Shown here: piece by piece, positions 42,847-52,640 of the stretch
How positions within the stretch are numbered: position 1 is the stretch's first letter
How the letters are laid out: every line of letters begins with the position of its first letter
Assembly (NCBI GenBank): GCA_963977415.1
Contig: CAXBOS010000001.1
Span: 124,001-188,000 of the forward strand
Length of the DNA stretch: 64,000 bases
Source: Croceimicrobium sp963977415
GTDB lineage: Bacteria > Bacteroidota > Bacteroidia > Flavobacteriales > Schleiferiaceae
Direction of reading: 5' to 3'
Translations under genes and position numbers: made by a program
The notes under the pieces: model-generated
The model's database searches: none
The model's input: only the letters and a program-made list of their open reading frames with translations
Told to the model about the DNA's origin: nothing

Positions 42847-44625
42847 TTATTTCAATTTCCAAAGAGTCCATTCACTAGCTTGTAGGCTAAAGGTCTCATT
42901 TTCTGGGTTCCAGATAAAAAGTTTTAGCCGATCACTACTTTGAGGCAAGTTTTCCAAACTTACAAAAAGGCGCCAATCCTGCCATTCCTTTTTATCGCTT
43001 AAGTAGTCGCGTGCCCTAAAAGCTTGCCAATACACTTGCTCGCCTTTCTCATTTAGGCCTTGTAGGGCAATACATAATTTATTAGCGGCATTTTCGGTTT
43101 TGATTTTTACGCAGCCCGAAATGGCATCCGCCACTAGACTATCAGTACTCTCGTAAATCTGGAGCCCTTGCTGATGTTTTTCTTGCGCGGCTAGCTCAAT
43201 GCGCTTTAAGGCAATTTTATCTTTAAAGCTTTTACGCTGCAAGAGATAAAGACCAGCATTATTGCTATCGATGGGCTGGTAATTCTCCTTCCATTTTTGC
43301 AAATCTTTCTTCTCGCTTAAGCGGTAGTCGAGACTGGGACTATCGCTGATTATAATGGCGGGAAGAGATCCCTTAATTGTATTATGTAGAAAGCTCCATT
43401 GCGGCACGTGCAAATAAGAGCCTCCGATGTTTTCGGCATGGAGACTTGTTAATTTCTGGTAAAAGCGATCAGGAACCTGTTCCTTACTCCAACCTGAAAA
43501 AGAAACCCGATTGAGCGAAAGCTGAGCTAAGAATAAAAGCGGGAATACTAAAGTCCAACTAAGCGTTAATAGCACGCTTTTGTGGCCTTGCTGGTGAATT
43601 TTATCGAGCCAAACAAACTGAGTAACTAAACCAAAAACTAACCAATAGATTAGAGCGCGATCGTAGGGGAAGTTTAACTGGATAAGCCAATGCCCAATGG
43701 GGTAAAAGGCAGTAATTAGAAAGAAAGATAGTAAGCACCAAAATTCAATATTTAATTTTTGAAAGCTGCGTCAGGCTTTACCAATAATTAGGCTAATTAA
43801 GAATAGGCCACCTGCTGCTAGAAAGATATAGGGCGAAAGATCAGGATGTAAGACCATGCTTCCCAAAGAATTAAGGCTATCGCTGATAAAACCACTTTGC
43901 CCACCATAATACAATTCGCGGTGTTCTCTTAGTTTAAGAATCCACCAAAGGTGGAACAAGAAAGGAAGGACGGTTAAAGCGGTTAAGCGAATTTTCAGAC
44001 CCACGCTTTTGCGAGATCGCCAACTAAGGTAGAGGGAACTTAGGAGGATTAAGCCAATTAATGGTAAACAACTAAGATTACTGAGCAGGGCTAAAAAGCT
44101 AAAAAGTAGGAGGTAGTATAAAGTGCTTAGGCGGAACTGCAGGTAAAGGGCGCGTAAATACCAAAGACTGCCCAGTATAAAGCAAAGCATTAGTCCGTAG
44201 CCTCTTGCATAGCCAAAGAACTCTAAAATACCGTGACTGGTAAAAAATAGCACGAATGCCCACCAGCGAAGCACAGTACTCTGTAGTTTACTCATCAGGC
44301 GAAAGCCAAAAAGCGCATAAAATGGAAAAGCAATTAAGCTAGGTAGGCGCAAGGCCCATTCTTGGGGACCAAATACCAAAACGGAGCCATGACCCAAAAG
44401 AGAGTTTAGGAAGTGGTTGTTGGCAGACCAATAAGCTTGTCCGGGCCAAAAAGTGCCATTTTTAACAAATAAAAAATAGCTAGTTGCTTCATCAAAAACT
44501 AAGGGATTGGCGTAAGCTCGAAGGATTAAATAAACCCAGGCGATGATACTAACTACAATAAAGCTGCGCTGGTAAAGCCGCTTCTTGTCCAATGTTTTAA
44601 GATTTACGGACGGTACGTTGCTCAA
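42847..44625 (-). pseudogene. Membrane glycosyltransferase-like gene interrupted by in-frame TGA
   Basis: One continuous reading frame of about 592 codons is broken only by a TGA at 43771-43773. The frame after the stop continues without shift (GKA-stop-RSFQKLNIEFW) into further TM helices and a soluble C-terminal domain. The N-part (284 aa, about 8 TM helices, LVFDEATSYFLFVKNG in the first loop, WALRLPSLIAFPFYALFG) resembles GT-C/ArnT-like proteins. The C-part ends 12 bases before scoB. The start is TTG, either at 44625 (overlapping scoA by 29 bases) or at 44592. It is a nonsense mutation, a sequencing error or readthrough; the sequence alone cannot decide. Confidence 0.75.
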
Positions 44626-45295
44626 TGCGTTTCTCGTAGTTTACTCCTTGAAAAATACGTTGCACAAAAATACCTGGGGTATGAATGAAATTAGGATCCA
44701 ATTCTCCAGCAGGCACAAGTTCTTCTACTTCCGCAACCGTAATTTTACCGGCCATCGCCATAAGGGGGTTGAAATTCCGAGCGGTTCCTTTAAAAATAAG
44801 ATTCCCTGCTTCGTCGCCTTTCCACGCTTTCACAAAGGCAAAGTCTGCTTCGAAGGCATGCTCTAAAATATGAGGCTTATCCTTAAAATAACGCACCTCT
44901 TTACCTTCTGCCACTTCGGTTCCGAAACCAGCAGGCGTAAAAAAGGCGGGAATACCGGCGCCGGCAGCGCGACATCTTTCGGCTAGGGTTCCTTGCGGAA
45001 TAAGGTCTACTTCTAATTCCCCGCTAAGCATTAGTTTTTCAAAGAGATCATTTTCCCCTACATAGGAGCTAATCATCTTTTTAATTTGACGAGTTTGGAG
45101 GAGTAAACCCAAGCCAAAATCATCCACTCCGGCATTATTACTAATACAGGTTAAATTTTTTGCCCCATTACTGCGAATAGCTAAAATGGAATTTTCAGGA
45201 ATGCCACTTAAGCCAAAACCACCCAGCATTAGGGTCATATTATCTTTTAATCCTTGTGCTGCCTCCTCGGCATTTTTTACAACTTTTCGTATCAT
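44597..45295 (-). CDS. scoA: 3-oxoacid CoA-transferase subunit A
   Basis: A 232-aa subunit that pairs with ScoB in ketone-body/acetoacetate activation. Landmarks: MLGGFGLSGIPENSI near residue 22, NNAGVDDFGLGLLL, MISSYVGEN, the PQGTLAERCRAAGAGIPAFFTPAG segment and GTARNFNPLMAMAGKITVAE. It starts two bases after the stop of the penicillin-binding protein gene. The interrupted glycosyltransferase-like gene follows it directly, so the partner subunit is displaced. Confidence 0.95.
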   Translation of the reverse strand: MIRKVVKNAEEAAQGLKDNMTLMLGGFGLSGIPENSILAIRSNGAKNLTCISNNAGVDDFGLGLLLQTRQIKKMISSYVGENDLFEKLMLSGELEVDLIPQGTLAERCRAAGAGIPAFFTPAGFGTEVAEGKEVRYFKDKPHILEHAFEADFAFVKAWKGDEAGNLIFKGTARNFNPLMAMAGKITVAEVEELVPAGELDPNFIHTPGIFVQRIFQGVNYEKRIEQRTVRKS

Positions 45296-45297
45296 AT

Positions 45298-47619
45298 TTA
45301 ATCGATATCAAATTGGGGATCAACATTATTGCGAAGGCCAGTGGTATCGTTACTGAAACTTTGCCCCTGCGACGCTTTGTAGGCCGCACAATTAAGTTCA
45401 ATAGTGAGTGGTTCCACTGGTTTTTCGAAATCACCTTTGCTTATGCCAAGATCGGGGTTGGAATAGCATTTACGCATATAAATAGCCCACACAGGCAGGG
45501 AAACGGTGGCTCCTTGTCCGTAATAAGTAGCGCCGAAATGGGCCGAACGATCTTCGCAGCCGCCCCAAACCCCGGTAATTAAATTGGGAACCATACCCAT
45601 AAACCAGCCATCGGCATTGTTTTGCGTAGTACCTGTTTTTCCTGCAATAGGATTAGTGAAGGCATAAGGAAAGCCCGTTACTACATCATTGGTATAGGTT
45701 CCCCAAGCGGAGCGCAAGCGGGCGCCTGTTCCTTGCTGAGTAACACCTTTTAAAAGGTCCGTCACTACATAAGCATCCTGGGCGCTCATTACTTCATTGG
45801 TTTTAGGACTAAACTCTTGAAGAATCACCCCATTTTTATCTTCAATGCGGGTAATAAAAATTGGTTCGGTATAAACTCCTTTATTAGCAAAAGTAGTATA
45901 GGTACCTACCATATCGTAAACCGATAAATCTACTGTCCCTAAAGCGATGGAAGGCTGTGGGTCTATTTCATCTTTCACTCCCATTTCGTGGAGCAGACGA
46001 ATAACGGGCTCGGGGCCGACCTGCTTCATTAAATAGGTGGTTACTGTGTTTACACTGTGAGCGAGGGCATATTTTAAACTATAAACTCCACCGTATTTAT
46101 GGTCGGAATTTTCGGGACACCAATCTTTCAATAAATTAAACTTACCGCGCTCGATGCAAGTGCGCACATTAGGTACTTCAAAGCAGGGTGAATAGCCTTT
46201 TTGTTTAATAGCAGTTGCGTAAACGAAAGGTTTGAAAAGTGAGCCTGCTTGTCTTTTTCCTTGAATTACGTGGTCGTATTTAAAGTGGCTAAAATCGATA
46301 CCACCCACCCAGGCTTTAATAAAACCTGTTTGTGGTTCAACCGAAAGTAGTCCACTTCGGTAGAAGTGTTTGTAATAACGAATTGAGTCGAGGGGAGTCA
46401 TCAGGGTATCAATATCACCTTGGTAAGAGAAAACGCTCATTTGACGCGGGGTATTAAAAACGCTATCAATGCTATCGTTCGACATACCTTTCTTTTTTAA
46501 CCCATGGTAGCGCGGACTGCGGCGCATTGCTTGCTTAAGAATATTGTCAATTTGACTTTCGGTCACAGAATGGAAGGGCGCTGTTTTACGTCCTTTTTCC
46601 ATCTTAAAAAACACGCGTTGTAGATTGCTCATATGCTCGTTTACCGCTTCTTCCGCGTAAGCTTGCATGCGTGAGTCTAGGGTTGTATATATTTTAAGAC
46701 CATCGGTATAGAGGTTATAGGAACTACCATCTGCTTTAGGATTTTCTTTTATCCAATCGGCCATGTATTGCCTTAGATATTCACGAAAATAAGGGGCTTG
46801 CCCATCAAAGTGACGTTGTCTTTGGAAGTCTAAAACAATAGGACGATCTTTTAAAGTATCATAGGCTTCTTGCGTAAGCATATTATTGCGAATCATTTGC
46901 CGATACACCACATTGCGACGCTCTTGCATTAATTCGGGTTTGCGCTTGGGGTTATAGAGGGAGGGGTTTTTAGCCATTCCCACAATTACCGCTGCTTGTT
47001 CTAGCGTGAGGCTATCCGTGCTGCTATTGAAATAGATGGCTGCCGCAGATTGCACGCCAACCGCATTGTAAATGAAGTCAAGCTGATTGAAATACATAGC
47101 AATAATTTCTTGCTTAGTGTATTGCCTTTCTAGCTGAACCGCGATAATCCACTCTTTCAGTTTTTGACGGATGCGGTCGATAATATTTTTGGGATCTTCA
47201 GAGAAGAGTTGTTTGGCCAACTGCTGGGTAATGGTACTACCCCCTCCGGCCGAACCTAATTTTATCACTGCCCGCGCCAAGGCTTCGAAGTCTATACCGG
47301 AATGATCGTAATAGCGTTCATCTTCGGTAGCTACTAAGGCATTCACCAGGTGAGGAGAAAGCTGCTCATAATCAACGTGGGTACGGTTATCATGGTAAAA
47401 CTTACCTAGTAATTCACCATCAGAACTTATAATTTGGGTAGCTAAGTTGCTTTTGGGGTTTTCAATTTCATCGAAGGTGGGCAGAGGACCAAATCCGCCC
47501 AAAGCGGTAATCCCGATAATTAAAGCAAGGCTAAAAACACCGATAAAAATGAGCCACCAAAATAGTTTTACATAGCGGCGATAGTCGTTTTTTTTGGGGC
47601 TATTTGTTGTCTTTGCCAT
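45298..47619 (-). CDS. Penicillin-binding protein 1A (bifunctional class A PBP)
   Basis: A 773-aa inner-membrane enzyme that polymerises and cross-links peptidoglycan. A short cytoplasmic N-terminus and one TM helix (about 20-42) precede the GT51 glycosyltransferase domain with the catalytic Glu in VATEDERYYDHSGID, then GGSTITQQLAKQLF. The transpeptidase domain has SLFK (SxxK), SVN (SxN) and KTGTT (KTG). I chose the ATG at 47619 over a TTG six bases upstream. It overlaps the end of gldH by 20 bases. The ricT-gldH-PBP order is a recurring Bacteroidota arrangement. Confidence 0.95.
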   Translation of the reverse strand: MAKTTNSPKKNDYRRYVKLFWWLIFIGVFSLALIIGITALGGFGPLPTFDEIENPKSNLATQIISSDGELLGKFYHDNRTHVDYEQLSPHLVNALVATEDERYYDHSGIDFEALARAVIKLGSAGGGSTITQQLAKQLFSEDPKNIIDRIRQKLKEWIIAVQLERQYTKQEIIAMYFNQLDFIYNAVGVQSAAAIYFNSSTDSLTLEQAAVIVGMAKNPSLYNPKRKPELMQERRNVVYRQMIRNNMLTQEAYDTLKDRPIVLDFQRQRHFDGQAPYFREYLRQYMADWIKENPKADGSSYNLYTDGLKIYTTLDSRMQAYAEEAVNEHMSNLQRVFFKMEKGRKTAPFHSVTESQIDNILKQAMRRSPRYHGLKKKGMSNDSIDSVFNTPRQMSVFSYQGDIDTLMTPLDSIRYYKHFYRSGLLSVEPQTGFIKAWVGGIDFSHFKYDHVIQGKRQAGSLFKPFVYATAIKQKGYSPCFEVPNVRTCIERGKFNLLKDWCPENSDHKYGGVYSLKYALAHSVNTVTTYLMKQVGPEPVIRLLHEMGVKDEIDPQPSIALGTVDLSVYDMVGTYTTFANKGVYTEPIFITRIEDKNGVILQEFSPKTNEVMSAQDAYVVTDLLKGVTQQGTGARLRSAWGTYTNDVVTGFPYAFTNPIAGKTGTTQNNADGWFMGMVPNLITGVWGGCEDRSAHFGATYYGQGATVSLPVWAIYMRKCYSNPDLGISKGDFEKPVEPLTIELNCAAYKASQGQSFSNDTTGLRNNVDPQFDID

Positions 47620-48100
47620 CTTCAATTTTATATACGGTTAAACCAACCTCTTCTACGCCTGTTAGAGCATCAGTGCGCATGGCCTGACGGAATACGAAGG
47701 TGTAAATACCCTTCTTGCGAAAGCTTAGGGGCTCGCGGCGATAAGCCCGTTGAAAGGTTTTGAGCTCTCCGATTCCATCGCCCAACCAACGCCCATAGGC
47801 ATCTGCTAAAAATAGCTGTGCCGTATCGGCATATTCGGTGCTTTCTTCCGAAAGGATTTTGCGGAAAAGGTACAGGTTACTGTAAGGGTAATTGTCGTTA
47901 GCGCGTAGGTTGAAAACTAAAGCGTAGGCGCTGCTAGTATCGTCAATTTGTACTTGAAACTGGGCGCTGCTATCGGCTATCCAACCATTTTTATCCACTT
48001 TTAAATATTCTTCAAAGTAGGGGCGTTCATCGCAGCTGCTTAAATTAAAAGCAGCTGCAATAATTAATAAGAGAGGCGCTAATGAGGTATACCTACACAT
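47600..48100 (-). CDS. gldH: Gliding motility lipoprotein GldH
   Basis: A 166-aa lipoprotein associated with gliding motility in Flavobacteria. I use the ATG at 48098-48100 (MCRYTSL), one base after the ricT stop, because the signal peptide starts there; the longer frame would overlap ricT. The lipobox is LSSC. Family features: YFEEYLKVDKNGWIADS, YPYSNLYLFRKI, DAYGRWLGDGIGELKTFQRA and KKGIYTFVFRQAMR. GldH is needed for gliding in F. johnsoniae; its exact position in the motility machinery is not settled. Confidence 0.9.
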   Translation of the reverse strand: MCRYTSLAPLLLIIAAAFNLSSCDERPYFEEYLKVDKNGWIADSSAQFQVQIDDTSSAYALVFNLRANDNYPYSNLYLFRKILSEESTEYADTAQLFLADAYGRWLGDGIGELKTFQRAYRREPLSFRKKGIYTFVFRQAMRTDALTGVEEVGLTVYKIEDGKDNK

Positions 48101-48101
48101 T

Positions 48102-49463
48102 TTATTCACCTTGATTGCCTTTGTTTTTAGGTTTGTAACGTCTGCGGTTGGGTCGTCTTTTTGGCTGACCATTTTCACCATTTTCCGCTTTAGCTTCGGG
48201 ATTTACTTTAGCCTCAGGCTTATGGGCAGGTTTAGGGCTAGCTTTGGTGGCCGTTTTTGCATCGGGATCCTTAGCGTTGCGAGCAGTGGGGTTCGCTCTA
48301 TTGTTAGGGCCTTTGGCCTGGTTGCTATTGCGTTTGCGATTATTGTTATTGCGGGTATTGCGACCTTTTTGACCTTTATTATCGAAGCGAGTAAGTTCAT
48401 CTTGACCTACAACGTTTTCGTAGCTTTTTTCTTCTGTTTGAACATTATTAACATTATAGTCATCGAGTGAATCGGGTTTTTCCCCTTTTTCATTCATCGC
48501 CATAATGGCGTTCACATCAGCAAGTTTAATGGCTAGCCACTCGTTATTTCCGGGGGTAGGATTGGCATACCAAAGAACCTCTTTGAAAATATCCATTTTC
48601 ATGAAATAAGCATCACCTGCTTTCGTCTGCAGGTTCTTACTGGTATCTGGAAATTTTTTAAGGGCATCTAAGTAAGTGTCGAGCTCGTAATTAAGGCAGC
48701 ATTTTAGTTTACCGCATTGTCCCGCTAGTTTAGTAGGATTTAGCGACAATTGTTGGTAACGTGCCGCGGCGGTATTAACCGAACGAAAATCGGTGAGCCA
48801 AGTGCTACAGCACAGTTCGCGGCCGCAAGAGCCAATACCGCCAATTTTTCCCGCTTCTTGGCGTGAACCAATCTGACGCATTTCCACTCGTACTTTAAAC
48901 TCTGAAGCAAAGCGTTTTATGAGCTCACGAAAATCAACGCGATCTTCGGCGATATAGTAAAAAGTAGCCTTGGCATTATCGCCTTGGTACTCTACATCGC
49001 TTAGCTTCATATCTAAGTTTAATTCTTTTACTATTTCGCGGCTGCGCACCATAGTGGCATGCTCGCGTTCTTGGGCAATACGCCAAAGGTCGATATCGCG
49101 CTGATTGGACTTGCGGTAAAGTTTTCTAACTTCTGGTGATTCTACATTGAGACGTTTCTTCTTCATTTGTAGGCGAACTAATTCTCCCGTAAGGGAAACC
49201 GCGCCGATGTCATGACCAGGTGAACCCTCTACGGCCACCACGTCGCCCATATAGAGCTTAAGATTATTAACGTTTTTAAAATACTCTTTACGACCATTTT
49301 TAAAACGAACTTCTATACAATCAAAAGGATTTACCGAACTAGGTAACTCCATATCACTAAGCCAATCAAAAACTGTAAGTTTCTCGCAACCGTCTACGCC
49401 ACAAGCGCCGTTACTTTTACAACCTTTGGGAATGCCACTGGTACTACAACTTCCACAACCCAT
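48102..49463 (-). CDS. ricT: PSP1/RicT (YaaT) family regulator with disordered basic tail
   Basis: A 453-aa protein. A Cys-rich N-terminus (CGSCSTSGIPKGCKSNGACG) precedes the PSP1 domain (about 45-290) with CGRELCCSTW and CGKLKCCLNYE, the Cys pairs that in RicT help hold Fe-S clusters of the RicAFT complex. The last 120 residues are low-complexity Asn/Lys/Arg/Pro and likely disordered, perhaps RNA-binding. In Firmicutes RicAFT affects RNase Y and RNA maturation; the Bacteroidota role is unknown. First gene of the long minus-strand run. Confidence 0.88.
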   Translation of the reverse strand: MGCGSCSTSGIPKGCKSNGACGVDGCEKLTVFDWLSDMELPSSVNPFDCIEVRFKNGRKEYFKNVNNLKLYMGDVVAVEGSPGHDIGAVSLTGELVRLQMKKKRLNVESPEVRKLYRKSNQRDIDLWRIAQEREHATMVRSREIVKELNLDMKLSDVEYQGDNAKATFYYIAEDRVDFRELIKRFASEFKVRVEMRQIGSRQEAGKIGGIGSCGRELCCSTWLTDFRSVNTAAARYQQLSLNPTKLAGQCGKLKCCLNYELDTYLDALKKFPDTSKNLQTKAGDAYFMKMDIFKEVLWYANPTPGNNEWLAIKLADVNAIMAMNEKGEKPDSLDDYNVNNVQTEEKSYENVVGQDELTRFDNKGQKGRNTRNNNNRKRNSNQAKGPNNRANPTARNAKDPDAKTATKASPKPAHKPEAKVNPEAKAENGENGQPKRRPNRRRYKPKNKGNQGE

Positions 49464-49509
49464 TCAATCTATATTTTGTGTGCATTAAAATAAAATTTGT
49501 GCTATCTCG

Positions 49510-49517
49510 CAAATATA
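49510..49517 (-). promoter_or_regulatory. Putative -7 box of ricT-gldH-PBP run
   Basis: Minus strand TATATTTG fully matches TAnnTTTG, 46 bases before the ricT ATG. Confidence 0.45.
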
Positions 49518-49602
49518 GGATTTCGTAACTATGGTAAAATCTATTCCCGCCTATCATTTTTGGCTAATTTTAGCGTTCACATACGCAAGAAGCTCTGTTA
49601 CA

Positions 49603-51912
49603 ATGAATAAATGCTATTGGTTAATTTTATTTTTTCTCCCTTTTGTGTCTAAATCGCAGATATCGAATAACTTAGGGGTGTGGGTTGACCACTTACCTTA
49701 TGCGAACTCGGTTGACATTGTAGAGGAAAACGGAATAACCTATGTGGCTTCCGAGCAAGGATTATACACTTATAATCTTAGCGATCGGGCAATTAATCGG
49801 GTTTCGAAGGTAAATGGATTAAGTGATGTGGGCTTAACTTGTATAGCTTACAGCGAGAGGACGGATGAACTTTTAATCGGTTATGAAAATGGAAACTTGG
49901 ATATTTACCGCGATGGTGAGGTAACAACTTTCCCCGATTTACGGTTAAGTAGTAATTACAGTGGGCTAAAACGCATTAACCATATCCACATCTTGGACAG
50001 CGTCGCTTTTATTGCCACTAATTTTGGCATTTTGGCGTATGAAATCTCTTCGGGCTTAGTACGTGAAACTTATATTATTGGCCCTAATGGTACTACTTTA
50101 GGTGTTAATCAGATCACCGATGACGGCGATACGCTTTATGCGGCAACACCCGAAGGATTGTACAAAGCCCCCCTTAATTCGGCAAAATTTTTCTTTGCCA
50201 ATTGGAAGAAAGATCCTCAAATGGGACGCTCGGTCAATCTTATCTGTTATTTTGATAACCGTCTTTTTGTAAATCGCAATATTGAACCCAATAGGGATTC
50301 CATTTACTATCGTGAAAACGGACAGTGGTTGCATTTCGATGCTAATGAAATTGCCGATAACCGCGCCCTACGCGAATCGAAGGGTACATTGGTAGTGGTA
50401 AATAATTTTAGTGCTCGCGCCTATGATGCGAATTTTCAATTTGTAAAAAACTGGAACTCAATTACCGTGGGTGATAGTGCTTTTAGTCCGGTTGCAGCGG
50501 TGATGGGCACTAATCCTGAAAATTTTTGGATCGCCGATGCGGCTTCGGGGATATATCAAGTCTTTCAAATTTTTCCTTTTCCCTTAGTGCCCAATAGTCC
50601 ACGTACCAAAAACGTAATGCGCATGCAGCAAAGTGATTTTGGGCTTTTGGTTTGTCCAGGTGGTATTGATGCGGTTGGAACACCGCAGTTTAATTCAGAA
50701 GGCTTTTTTCGACTACTTGATTTACAGTGGACTAATTATCGTTCAGTAGAATTTGATGGCTATAAGGATATTGTGGAAATAATGCCGCATCCTACCGATG
50801 CCAATCTATTTTATGCTTCTTCTTATGGAACGGGAATTTTGGAACTTTTCATTTCAGGAGAGGAAGTTCGGGTTGAGCGCTTAATTAACGAGGCTAGCAC
50901 GAATGGTGTTTTACCTTCTATTCAAGGCCAGGGTAATCATCGTGTGGCCGATATGGACATGGACCAAAATGGTAATATTTGGTTTAGTAATTCTTTAACC
51001 GAAAAGCCTTTAGGAGTAATTCGTCCTGATGGAACGATCGAAAGCTATAGTTTAGGAGCCTCAGGTTCAGGTGCTAATGTGTTAAAAGTTATGGCTACTA
51101 CCTCTAACCAAGTTTGGTTGCAGGTACGTAATGGTGATTTAATCGTAGTGCGCCTAGAAGATGGCATTCCCGTTGAAAACCGCAGTTTAGGCTCTTCGGA
51201 AGGCTCTGGTAACCTACCCTCAGAAACGGTTCTTTCCTTTGCGGAAGATTTGGATGGTGAAATTTGGATTGGTACAAACGAGGGCTTGGCGGTGCTTTTT
51301 AGTCCTGAAAATATTTTTGAAGCGAATCGTAGTTATGATGCTTCTATCATTGTTATAGATGAAGATGGCGATGGCAATGGCGAAAGAGTTTTAGGAACGG
51401 AGGCCATTAATGATATTGAAATTGACGGCTCCAATAAAAAGTGGTTTGGAACGGTAAATAGCGGCGTTTTCTATACTAATGAAAACGGACGCGTTCAACT
51501 TTTACGTTTCTCCAAAGAGAACAGTCCCTTGGCGAGTAATACTATTTTAGATATTGAAATTGATGATAAAACGGGTATGGTATACTTTGGTTCCGATCAA
51601 GGAATAGTGTCCTACCAAGGGCAGGCCACAGCCGGTGAAGAGCGTATGACTGATGTTTTTGCTTATCCTAACCCCGTGGAGCCTGGTTATAGTGGCCCCA
51701 TTTTAATTCGTGGTTTGGTAACCAATGCACAGGTTAAAATCACCGATTTGGAAGGTAATATTGTTTTTGAAACCGTGGCAGAAGGTGGGCAAGCCATTTG
51801 GAGTGGCAATCGTTTTAACGGCGAGCGCGTAGCATCAGGGATTTACTTGGCCTTTATTAGCGACGATTTAGGGGCCAATACGGAAGTGGCTAAAATCATG
51901 ATTATCAATTAA
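49603..51912 (+). CDS. porZ: PorZ-like type IX secretion beta-propeller protein with sorting domain
   Basis: A 769-aa exported protein. I use the ATG at 49603 (MNKCYWLILFF), which gives a proper signal peptide ending SKSQ. Two beta-propellers follow (blades such as TYVASEQGLYTYNLS, DTLYAATPEGLYKAPL, GEIWIGTNEGLAVLF, KKWFGTVNSGVFYTN). The C-terminal domain (about 690-769) is YPNPVEPGYSGPI, FETVAEGG, ASGIYLAFI, a type A sorting-domain fold. Size and order match PorZ of Porphyromonas, a surface component of the type IX attachment complex that binds A-LPS. recO follows with a one-base overlap. An ordinary T9SS-exported propeller is the alternative. Confidence 0.78.
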   Translation: MNKCYWLILFFLPFVSKSQISNNLGVWVDHLPYANSVDIVEENGITYVASEQGLYTYNLSDRAINRVSKVNGLSDVGLTCIAYSERTDELLIGYENGNLDIYRDGEVTTFPDLRLSSNYSGLKRINHIHILDSVAFIATNFGILAYEISSGLVRETYIIGPNGTTLGVNQITDDGDTLYAATPEGLYKAPLNSAKFFFANWKKDPQMGRSVNLICYFDNRLFVNRNIEPNRDSIYYRENGQWLHFDANEIADNRALRESKGTLVVVNNFSARAYDANFQFVKNWNSITVGDSAFSPVAAVMGTNPENFWIADAASGIYQVFQIFPFPLVPNSPRTKNVMRMQQSDFGLLVCPGGIDAVGTPQFNSEGFFRLLDLQWTNYRSVEFDGYKDIVEIMPHPTDANLFYASSYGTGILELFISGEEVRVERLINEASTNGVLPSIQGQGNHRVADMDMDQNGNIWFSNSLTEKPLGVIRPDGTIESYSLGASGSGANVLKVMATTSNQVWLQVRNGDLIVVRLEDGIPVENRSLGSSEGSGNLPSETVLSFAEDLDGEIWIGTNEGLAVLFSPENIFEANRSYDASIIVIDEDGDGNGERVLGTEAINDIEIDGSNKKWFGTVNSGVFYTNENGRVQLLRFSKENSPLASNTILDIEIDDKTGMVYFGSDQGIVSYQGQATAGEERMTDVFAYPNPVEPGYSGPILIRGLVTNAQVKITDLEGNIVFETVAEGGQAIWSGNRFNGERVASGIYLAFISDDLGANTEVAKIMIIN

Positions 51913-52640
51913 TGCAAATTCGCAGCGAAGCGATTATACTACGGGCGGTAAAGTATGGCGATTCCAGCATGGTACTTACCGTTTTTGGTCCCGAATGCGG
52001 ACTTTTATCACTAATTAGCAGCGTTTCGCGTACAAGTAAAAAGGGCTTACGTCAGCCTTTAATGCAGGTCTTAAGCTTGGTTGAAATAGTTTATAGCGAC
52101 AAATCGAAGGGTCAATTAAAGCGTTTGCAAGAATTGCGTTTGGTGCATCCTTATCAAGAAATTCCCTTTGACCCAGTTAAATCTTGCTTGGCTCTTTTTT
52201 TGGCAGAGCTGCTTAGTAAATCCTTAAAGGAAGAAGCCGCCGCTCCGCAATTGTATCAATTTTTGAAAGAAGCCTTTATTTTTTTAGACGAGGAGCAGGC
52301 CTCTTTGGGAAATTTTCTGCCGGCTTTTTTAATGGATTTCAGTGCTTTTTTAGGCTTCGAGCCACATTTTAAAAAAGATAGTGAAGCACCTTATTATGAT
52401 TTGCTAGATGCGCAAGAAATTTTGGTGGAGCCTCTTCATTCTTATTATATCTATGGCAATGAAGCCCGTGTTTGGGCCGCTCTTCAGGCAGAAGGCTATA
52501 AAAATTCTGCGGCTGTTGCTTTAAAGAACTCTAGTCAGCGCAGGCAGGTTTTAGAAAACATCCTTAGTTATTACCGCTTGCACTTCACCGACTTTGGGAA
52601 GTTGAAATCCTTACCGGTTTTGTACGACCTTTTACACTAG
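51912..52640 (+). CDS. recO: DNA repair protein RecO
   Basis: A 242-aa mediator that loads RecA with RecR in the RecFOR gap-repair pathway. The N-terminal OB-fold is clear (SEAIILRAVKYGDSSMVLTVFGPECGLLSLI, in two parts here). A helical C-domain follows (CLALFLAELLSKSL, FLPAFLMDFSAFLGFEP). No four-Cys zinc site is visible. It overlaps porZ by one base (TAATG) and its stop overlaps the convergent DUF4837 gene by four bases. Confidence 0.92.
   Translation: MQIRSEAIILRAVKYGDSSMVLTVFGPECGLLSLISSVSRTSKKGLRQPLMQVLSLVEIVYSDKSKGQLKRLQELRLVHPYQEIPFDPVKSCLALFLAELLSKSLKEEAAAPQLYQFLKEAFIFLDEEQASLGNFLPAFLMDFSAFLGFEPHFKKDSEAPYYDLLDAQEILVEPLHSYYIYGNEARVWAALQAEGYKNSAAVALKNSSQRRQVLENILSYYRLHFTDFGKLKSLPVLYDLLH

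Noticed and set aside
43771..43773. TGA as a selenocysteine codon
   Set aside because: The position (A-stop-R between TM helices) is not a redox motif and I see no SECIS-like hairpin just downstream. Nonsense mutation or error is simpler.
47600..48181. Longer gldH frame starting at 48181
   Set aside because: It would put 27 residues before the lipoprotein signal peptide and overlap ricT by 80 bases. The ATG at 48100 gives a normal lipoprotein.
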